From Fidelibacterota bacterium (GTDB taxonomy: Bacteria; Fidelibacterota; Fidelibacteria; Fidelibacterales; Fidelibacteraceae), in the NCBI GenBank assembly GCA_016937825.1, contig JAFGVT010000004.1, forward strand, positions 1-11,789: DNA of 11,789 bases, read 5' to 3'. The position numbers and the translations under genes were made by a program. Numbering within the stretch: position 1 is the first letter of the stretch; the number at the start of each line of letters is the position of its first letter. Below the pieces are notes generated by a model that saw nothing but the letters and a program-made list of their open reading frames with translations, was not told the DNA's origin and did no database searches. Below, in pieces: positions 6,778-11,789 of this stretch.

Positions 6778-8191
6778 AAAAACGATCGCATCCCTCCTGC
6801 TTCTGGCCGCTTTCTCCTTTGCCGCCGCGTTTGAGAACAGCCTCATCCGGCTTCCGCAGTTTCAGGATAAAACCGAGGAGCCCCTGAGCGCCTATGCGCT
6901 GACAGGCAATCCCGCCGCCGCGCTCTGTCCGGAAAACGTTCAGATCCTCAGGCTGGGGACGGCCTTTTCCACCCTCGGGTACCGGCGCGCCTACGATCCC
7001 GCCGCCACCCGCCTCTACCGGGCGGATTTCACGACCCTTCGCCGCATTGACGACCGATCCTTTTTTTCCACAAACATCAGTTATGACGAGTACCGCCAGC
7101 GGGATATCTTCGCCTCCATGGAGAAGGACTTTTACGACGATTACTTCAGCATGATCGATTCCACGGTGGGGAATACGGCGTACTACGGCCCCCGGCTGCA
7201 GATCCTGTACAATATCCGGCTAACGGAAAAGCTGTTCTTCGGCGTGGAAGCGGATTACGGCGTGGAACGGAGCCTCAAGGACACCTTCCCGCAGACGATC
7301 ACCATCATGCGCAACAGCCATTACCGGGCCGGTTTCGATTACCGCGGCAAACGCGCCACGCTGGGCGTTTTCGGCAGGTACTACGACGACCAGACCCATT
7401 ACGAGGCCGTCAAGCAGTATTCCGAAGTCGAAACGAAAACGTATTACGGATACAATGTTTATTATAACGAACTTGCCACCTCCACGGCAAAAAAACGCCG
7501 CACGCGGAACGGACTTGAATACGGCGGTCATGCCGGATTCGGGAGCGGCACCCCGGTCTCGGTCGACATCAGCGTCTCGGGACTGCACCGCATTTCCCGG
7601 GCGGACCTGCTCCGCGGCTCCTATACCCGGGAACGCGGCCTCTGGCAGCGCCAGGGCGTGCACCTGAACGGGAACCTGAACTGGTACCCGGAAGAGGGTC
7701 CGGCCGCTGTGCGCGTCTATGCGGATTACCTGGCTTTCGAGGACTGGGGAAAATCCATGATCTCGAACGCGCTGGTCATTGAAAACGAAGAGATCCGCTC
7801 CCGTTTCGGCGCCATGCTGGTTTACCGCCCCTCCCTGGCGCAGCAGGCCTACGCCGGCGCGGAAGGCGGGACCGTCTCCTACGATTACCGCGAATATGTC
7901 TTTCCCTTTGCGGATGTGCGCGGCGGCTTCGAATGGAAATTCTACGCCGGGGCGGGCATCTACCTCGGCGCCAAAACCCGGACGACCTTCAGCCTGGGGT
8001 ACGAAAAGGAGATCCCGAGATTCTACTGGAACACGACGGACTTTGAAAATATCGATGTGATAATTAACCTTGAACAATTGTTTTCTTTCGGTTATATTAA
8101 TCTGAGCTTTGAATATATCAGTAAAAAACCGGCGAATGATTTAAGAACCGTGGAATCGGTGGCATTCGGGGTTTCAATTCGTCGAAAATGA
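6770..8191 (+). CDS. DUF6850-like outer-membrane beta-barrel protein
   Basis: The 473-residue product has a clear signal peptide (MNKKTIASLLLLAAFSFAAA, cleavage near residue 20). The rest alternates aromatic and polar residues as in membrane beta-strands with long polar loops, e.g. GPRLQILYNIRLTEKLFFG and HYRAGFDYRGKRATLGVFG. The early NPAAALCPENVQIL and the strand pattern recall DUF6850 barrels found with TonB receptor/DUF4876 pairs in Bacteroidales; this match is from memory and moderate. It lacks plug and TonB motifs, so it is a passive channel, structural partner or accessory barrel. The start ATG at 6770 overlaps the stop of the lipoprotein gene (ATGAATAA); GGGA at 6759-6762 inside that gene is a ribosome-binding site. 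Translational coupling points to a fixed stoichiometry with the lipoprotein. The last 150 bases are AT-rich compared with the rest. Confidence 0.8.
   Translation: MNKKTIASLLLLAAFSFAAAFENSLIRLPQFQDKTEEPLSAYALTGNPAAALCPENVQILRLGTAFSTLGYRRAYDPAATRLYRADFTTLRRIDDRSFFSTNISYDEYRQRDIFASMEKDFYDDYFSMIDSTVGNTAYYGPRLQILYNIRLTEKLFFGVEADYGVERSLKDTFPQTITIMRNSHYRAGFDYRGKRATLGVFGRYYDDQTHYEAVKQYSEVETKTYYGYNVYYNELATSTAKKRRTRNGLEYGGHAGFGSGTPVSVDISVSGLHRISRADLLRGSYTRERGLWQRQGVHLNGNLNWYPEEGPAAVRVYADYLAFEDWGKSMISNALVIENEEIRSRFGAMLVYRPSLAQQAYAGAEGGTVSYDYREYVFPFADVRGGFEWKFYAGAGIYLGAKTRTTFSLGYEKEIPRFYWNTTDFENIDVIINLEQLFSFGYINLSFEYISKKPANDLRTVESVAFGVSIRRK
8070..8098 (+). promoter_or_regulatory. Possible internal promoter for the T9SS propeller gene
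   Basis: TTGAAC (8070-8075), a 17-bp spacer and TATATT (8093-8098) give a sigma70-like match of 4/6 and 5/6 inside the 3' end of the barrel gene, in a locally AT-rich patch. Transcription from about 8105 would give a leader of about 130 nt to the ATG at 8236. There is no terminator between the two genes, so read-through is also possible. FCB-group promoters often differ from this consensus, so this is a weak call. Confidence 0.3.
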
Positions 8192-8235
8192 AGCAACACG
8201 CAGAATAAGTAAAAAAAGTCGAAAAGGAGACTAAA

Positions 8236-10704
8236 ATGAAAAAAGTGCTAACGATGATTGTCTGTGCATGGGTCGCTGCCCTTGCATTCGGACAATGGGA
8301 AATGGTCACCGGACCGGTCGAATTTACCAGTCCCGGCGACGCCGTAGCCTTGAACGCAACGACCTTTCTGAAGATCGCCGGTAATACCGTCAGCAAGACC
8401 ACCGATTTCGGTGAAAGCTGGACGGACATCGTGCTTCCGGAAGGGGTCAGCCTCACAGCGATCGACGCTGCAAGCGAGACGGTCGTTTACGCCTGTGCGA
8501 ACGGAGGCCTCGTTTACAAATCCGTGAATGGAGGCGACGACTGGACCCAGGTCGGCGATACGGCGAATTTTAAGATCGACATGAAAGTGATCGACGTCCT
8601 GGATTCCGCCAATGTCTTCATCGGCGGCGGGACAACGACACCCAAAGCCGGCTGGTTCTTCAAGACCGCCGACGCGGGGGCAAGCTGGGATACCACCCTG
8701 GTCGGGGCGGAACTGAATGACGGCGGTGTCGCGTTCACGTCGGCCACGAACGGCATCATCTTTGATGACGGTACGACCGGTATCATCCATACGACCCATA
8801 ACGGCGGCGACACCTGGACGGATTATGCCATAACCCTGCCGATCGGTCTGGCGTCTAAGCGCATGTATTGCGCATCCGCGGCAGTGGGCACCTCGACCTT
8901 CCTTATCGGTGCCTATAACAATGTCATCTGGAAATCAACGGACGGCGGCGACAACTGGGCGGTATGCAGCGAGATCACCTATGCCTATGACCGCATTGTC
9001 GACATTAAAGCCTTCGATGCGAACACCTATATCGCCGCCAGCAGCGTCTCCGATCTGCTGGTCACCGCCGACGGCGGGACCAGCTGGGATACCCTGGCCA
9101 TCGGAAGCGCCCAATCCTGTCAGGCGATCGCGTATTCCTCTCCGACAAACGGCATGGTCTTTTCAAGCTACGGACAGGATTACACCACGGCGGACGGAGA
9201 GACCTTTGTGCCGATGCACGAATGGCCCGGCGTCAGTTTCTTCGGCCTGGCATTCCCCTCTGAAAATAAAATCGCCGTTTCGGCGACCTTCGGCGGCGAG
9301 TTCACAATGAGCGAGGATAACGGAGCCACCTTCTCGTACCCCACCAATGCGGGTACAAAAGCGAAATCATCCTTGTTCAAAACCGTGTTCATCGACGAAA
9401 ACACCGGCCTTGTGGGCGGTTCTTCCGGTTTTATCGCCAAAACGGTTGACGGCGGCGACACCTGGACGACCATCCCGACCCCGATGGCCGAACAGAGCAA
9501 TAAACATATCAACATGCTGTACATTGCGCCGAACGGCGACATTTTCGCCGGCGGCTCCAGCGGACTGGTCATGAGAAGCACCGACGACGGCGACACCTGG
9601 AATCTGGTCAGCATCGGTTCGACCCAGACCGTCTACGACATGTGCGTGTTCAGCAACGGCATGGCCATGCTGGGACAGGGAAGCGGCCAGTATTCGGTCA
9701 GCACCTCGACCTCCCTGGACACCTTTGCGCTCGTCATGGATAACGGCGGCATGTCCTACCGCTCCATCGTCGAGAACGGCGAGGGCGTCATCCTTGTCGG
9801 CGCTTCGGATGCGATCTGGCGCACGACGGTCGATGCCTACGACACCCTCGAAAAGGTTTTTGACGTTCCCGGCGCCCTGGATATCTACGGCGTTGCCTTT
9901 GTGAACGATACCCTCGCTTACGCCGTCGGAGAAAAGGGCGTTGTCCTTTATTCCGAAGATGCCGGTCTCACCTGGGAAGCCGAACTGGCAGGTCCGGAAG
10001 TGACCGAGACGACCATCCAGAACCTTCAGTTCAACGGTAAAAAACTCTGGGCAGTCGGCCAGGACGGCCTCATCATGTTCAAGGATTACACCCCGCGCTA
10101 TACGGTCAGGGCACACGTGAACATGTCCGTTCAAATGCGCCTGGGCAACTTTGTCCATGCCGGCCACCACCTGGATATCGTCGGTTCCTTCAACGGATGG
10201 GGAGCAGGCATTTCGATGACCGACGCCGACGGCGACAGCATTTATTCAGCCGAACTGGGTGAATTTGAAGAAGGCGTTACGCTGAGCTTCAAATGCCGCC
10301 GCAACGGTTCCTGGGACAATACCGAGGAATTCCCCTTCGGCGGCAGCAACCGCGAATACGTGGTCATCGCCGAAGACGATCAGGATATCCCCGTTTTCTT
10401 CTACAGCGACGTCACCGAAGTGGCGGTGAACGGTGTTCCGGATACCTATGCGATGGCGCAGAACTATCCGAACCCCTTCAACCCCGCCACGACGGTCAGC
10501 TTCCAGATACCGGCAAGCGAACTTGTTTCGTTGAGCGTCTACAACCTCACCGGCCGCAAGATCGCCGATCTGGTCCATGCGCAGCTTGAAGCGGGTTACT
10601 ACCATGTCGATTTTGACGGAAGCATGCTCCCGAGCGGTATTTACATTTACCGCCTCACCGCGGGTGAATTCTCTTCCGTGAAGAAAATGACACTGCTTAA
10701 GTAA
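8236..10704 (+). CDS. T9SS-secreted Asp-box beta-propeller protein with E-set/glycogen-binding-like domain
   Basis: The 822-residue product has a signal peptide (about 1-19, ending ALAFG). Residues 20-617 carry repeated Asp boxes of the S/TxDxGxTW type: clear at D57, N98, D146, N189, D236, D279, D361, D405, D450 and D575, with degenerate copies near 320, 494 and 534. This is the Ycf48/sortilin/BNR-like propeller superfamily. Residues about 620-717 look like an E-set or CBM48/AMPK-glycogen-binding-like domain (IVGSFNGWG at 649-657). Residues about 740-822 are a T9SS type A sorting domain (NYPNPFNP, LPSGIYIYRL, KKMTLLK), so the protein should cross the outer membrane by type IX secretion and be processed. 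AAGGAG at 8224-8229 lies 6 nt before the ATG. No catalytic residues can be assigned; a binding or adhesion role is likeliest. Sialidase or GH74-like activity cannot be excluded. Confidence 0.9.
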   Translation: MKKVLTMIVCAWVAALAFGQWEMVTGPVEFTSPGDAVALNATTFLKIAGNTVSKTTDFGESWTDIVLPEGVSLTAIDAASETVVYACANGGLVYKSVNGGDDWTQVGDTANFKIDMKVIDVLDSANVFIGGGTTTPKAGWFFKTADAGASWDTTLVGAELNDGGVAFTSATNGIIFDDGTTGIIHTTHNGGDTWTDYAITLPIGLASKRMYCASAAVGTSTFLIGAYNNVIWKSTDGGDNWAVCSEITYAYDRIVDIKAFDANTYIAASSVSDLLVTADGGTSWDTLAIGSAQSCQAIAYSSPTNGMVFSSYGQDYTTADGETFVPMHEWPGVSFFGLAFPSENKIAVSATFGGEFTMSEDNGATFSYPTNAGTKAKSSLFKTVFIDENTGLVGGSSGFIAKTVDGGDTWTTIPTPMAEQSNKHINMLYIAPNGDIFAGGSSGLVMRSTDDGDTWNLVSIGSTQTVYDMCVFSNGMAMLGQGSGQYSVSTSTSLDTFALVMDNGGMSYRSIVENGEGVILVGASDAIWRTTVDAYDTLEKVFDVPGALDIYGVAFVNDTLAYAVGEKGVVLYSEDAGLTWEAELAGPEVTETTIQNLQFNGKKLWAVGQDGLIMFKDYTPRYTVRAHVNMSVQMRLGNFVHAGHHLDIVGSFNGWGAGISMTDADGDSIYSAELGEFEEGVTLSFKCRRNGSWDNTEEFPFGGSNREYVVIAEDDQDIPVFFYSDVTEVAVNGVPDTYAMAQNYPNPFNPATTVSFQIPASELVSLSVYNLTGRKIADLVHAQLEAGYYHVDFDGSMLPSGIYIYRLTAGEFSSVKKMTLLK
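8401..9975 (+). repeat. Asp-box repeat array coding region
   Basis: The conserved Trp/Phe position of the Asp box recurs at residues 62, 103, 151, 194, 241, 284, 324 (weak), 366, 410, 455, 497 (weak), 538 (weak) and 580, a spacing of 40-48 residues. At DNA level only the core is conserved: GGCGGCGACACCTGGACG occurs identically at 8803-8820 and 9451-9468, and a shorter form ends at 9600. The repeats are therefore old and diverged, not a recent tandem expansion. Confidence 0.8.
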
Positions 10705-10718
10705 AGAATCCGGAAAAT

Positions 10719-10748
10719 AAAAAAAGGGCTGAATTTCAGCCCTTTTTT
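10719..10748 (+). terminator. Intrinsic terminator after the propeller gene
   Basis: GGGCTGA (10726-10732) pairs with TCAGCCC (10736-10742) around the loop ATT. The stem is extended by six A-T pairs (10720-10725 with 10743-10748), which also provide the U-tract. It begins about 15 bp after the stop codon at 10704. It should end the transcript of the receptor-to-propeller train and separate it from the redox gene. Confidence 0.92.
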
Positions 10749-10749
10749 A

Positions 10750-10803
10750 TTTTCATCCTGCAACAATTATTATATATTAAACCGGTAATAAAAGGGACTA
10801 AGC
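10750..10803 (+). promoter_or_regulatory. Putative promoter and leader of the 4Fe-4S membrane protein gene
   Basis: This AT-rich 54-bp gap follows the terminator, so the next gene needs its own promoter. TTTTCA (10750-10755), a 17-bp spacer and TATATT (10773-10778) is the best sigma70-like arrangement (4/6 and 5/6). AAGGGA (10792-10797) lies 6 nt before ATG at 10804 and is a good ribosome-binding site. No operator is recognisable. Confidence 0.4.
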
Positions 10804-11789
10804 ATGAAAAAGAAGTGGTTTCATAACAAGACCAGAATGATCGTTCAATTGGCCGTTCTGGCACTGATCGCCGGCACGCTGATCGTTGCCGCCTTCAACC
10901 CCAACCTGAACCCGGATTATGAAAAGTATTGCCCTTTCGGCGGTATCATGTCTTTCGGTTCCAAACTGAATATCGGCTCCATGTCCTGCGCCATCAGCGA
11001 AACGCAGGTATTCATCGGACTGGGGATCGCCCTGATGATCGTCCTGGTCGGCAAGCTGTTTTGCGGCTGGCTGTGCCCGGTCGGTACCGTGAGCGAGTGG
11101 CTCAACAAGCTGGGGGTCCGCCTGGGGATATCCATCACTCTCAAAGGAATTATCGACCGGATCCTGCGGCTGGGGAAATATGTCCTGCTCTTTTTTGCAG
11201 CCTATATCACCATGAACAGCTCGGAACTCTGGTGTAAAAAGTTCTGTCCCTATTACGGCTCGGTAACGGGATTCGATGTCGATACCGTTCTGCTGTTCTC
11301 CCTGCTCGCGATCGGAGCGGTGGTGATCGGCTCGATCTTCATCAAGAAATTCTGGTGCAAATACGCCTGTCCGCTGGGCGCCCTGAGCAATGTGTTCGCG
11401 AACTTCATCATGACCGGACCGATCATCCTTCTCTACGTGATCCTGCTGCTTGCGGGGGTGAAGATCGGCATTCTCTGGCTGCTGCTCGCGCTGATTGCCG
11501 CCACCGCGCTGACGGAATCCCTGCGTTTTAAGTTCTTTTCGATCTCCCCCTTCATGATCCGGCGGAATTCCACCTGCACCAGCTGCAAGCTTTGCGACGG
11601 GAATTGCCCCGAGGGCATTGCGGTCAGCGAATACGATAAGGTAACCCATCCCGACTGCACCCTCTGCCTGGATTGCGTGAAATCCTGTCCCGTCAACGAG
11701 ACTCTGAAGGTCCGGGGCGGGAAATGGATGCCGCCGGTCGTTCTTGCACTGGTGATCGCGCTGGCGCTTCTGTTCGCAAAACAATTCCC
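10804..11789 (+). CDS. Polytopic 4Fe-4S membrane protein, NapH/NosR (Fer4_5) type (3' end cut by window edge)
   Basis: The open frame runs 328 full codons from ATG at 10804 off the right edge. Membrane segments are at about 12-31, 65-86, 122-138, 160-180, 203-218, 221-237 and 309-325. CxxxCP motifs occur in CGWLCPVG (C87, C91), CKKFCPYYG (C144, C148) and CKYACPLG (C185, C189); YCPFGG (C43) and C62 follow TM1. Two classical ferredoxin motifs CxxCxxCxxxCP follow (C258, C261, C264, C268 and C285, C288, C291, C295), enough for two 4Fe-4S clusters. The architecture matches the Fer4_5/NapH/NosR/CcoG group of inner-membrane electron carriers. The YCPFGG form is known to me from uncharacterised Bacteroidota 4Fe-4S proteins. 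Its role may be to pass electrons across the membrane to a periplasmic acceptor; a partner (e.g. an FMN-binding protein) might lie just beyond the window. It has its own leader after a terminator. Confidence 0.9.
   Translation, partial: MKKKWFHNKTRMIVQLAVLALIAGTLIVAAFNPNLNPDYEKYCPFGGIMSFGSKLNIGSMSCAISETQVFIGLGIALMIVLVGKLFCGWLCPVGTVSEWLNKLGVRLGISITLKGIIDRILRLGKYVLLFFAAYITMNSSELWCKKFCPYYGSVTGFDVDTVLLFSLLAIGAVVIGSIFIKKFWCKYACPLGALSNVFANFIMTGPIILLYVILLLAGVKIGILWLLLALIAATALTESLRFKFFSISPFMIRRNSTCTSCKLCDGNCPEGIAVSEYDKVTHPDCTLCLDCVKSCPVNETLKVRGGKWMPPVVLALVIALALLFAKQF

Noticed and set aside
5677..6846. A 389-codon open frame on the minus strand
   Set aside because: It is antisense to the DUF4876-like lipoprotein, with low-complexity His/Val/Asp/Gly composition and no ribosome-binding context.
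8236..10704. Sialidase or GH74 xyloglucanase identity for the propeller protein
   Set aside because: Asp boxes are shared by many non-enzymatic propellers. I see no arginine triad or assignable catalytic acids, so an enzyme name would be unsupported.
10781..10786. Palindrome ACCGGT before the redox gene
   Set aside because: It is six bases with no flanking symmetry; expected by chance.
10798..11784. A 328-codon open frame on the minus strand
   Set aside because: It mirrors the 4Fe-4S membrane protein, whose cysteine motifs and membrane segments prove the plus strand. The antisense product is Gln/Asp/His-rich without motifs.

Overview
The window looks like a piece of a GC-rich chromosome (roughly 55-60% G+C by eye) from a Gram-negative member of the FCB superphylum. 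Evidence for this is a TonB-dependent receptor with a carboxypeptidase-regulatory-like N-terminus, a Bacteroidales-type lipoprotein and outer-membrane barrel pair (DUF4876-like and DUF6850-like), and an 822-residue exported protein ending in a type IX secretion (T9SS) type A sorting domain that starts NYPNPFNP. That sorting-domain style is common in Bacteroidota relatives outside the classical gut Bacteroidales (Ignavibacteria, Calditrichota, Marinimicrobia, Cloacimonadota-like lineages). The exact phylum cannot be fixed from this window. There is no phage, transposon, CRISPR, tRNA or rRNA signal.

Layout. Minus strand, about 1-2814: a three-gene ABC operon transcribed leftwards, made of an ABC ATPase, a 6-TM permease and a DUF4857-like membrane protein cut by the left edge. 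A 134-bp AT-rich divergent promoter region (2815-2948) separates it from a rightward gene train: TonB-dependent receptor, DUF4876-like lipoprotein and DUF6850-like outer-membrane barrel, with gaps of 7 bp and then an 8-bp overlap. After 44 bp comes a T9SS-secreted Asp-box beta-propeller protein, closed by a strong intrinsic terminator. After a fresh 5' leader comes a polytopic 4Fe-4S membrane protein (NapH/NosR/Fer4_5 type) cut by the right edge. Coding density is very high and no gap exceeds 140 bp.

How the genes may work together (inference). A TonB-dependent receptor, a partner lipoprotein and a second barrel suggest uptake of a metal or metal complex at the outer membrane. The ABC ATPase/permease/DUF4857 trio acts at the inner membrane. 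The 4Fe-4S protein could move electrons across the inner membrane, for example for reduction of imported metal or maturation of a cofactor. The combination of a NosFY-like ABC pair and a NosR/NapH-like redox protein resembles nos-type accessory modules in outline, but no substrate is shown by the sequence. The most notable observations are this whole neighbourhood, the 14-register propeller, the unusual nucleotide-binding motifs of the ATPase, and the cysteine pairs on both predicted faces of the redox protein.
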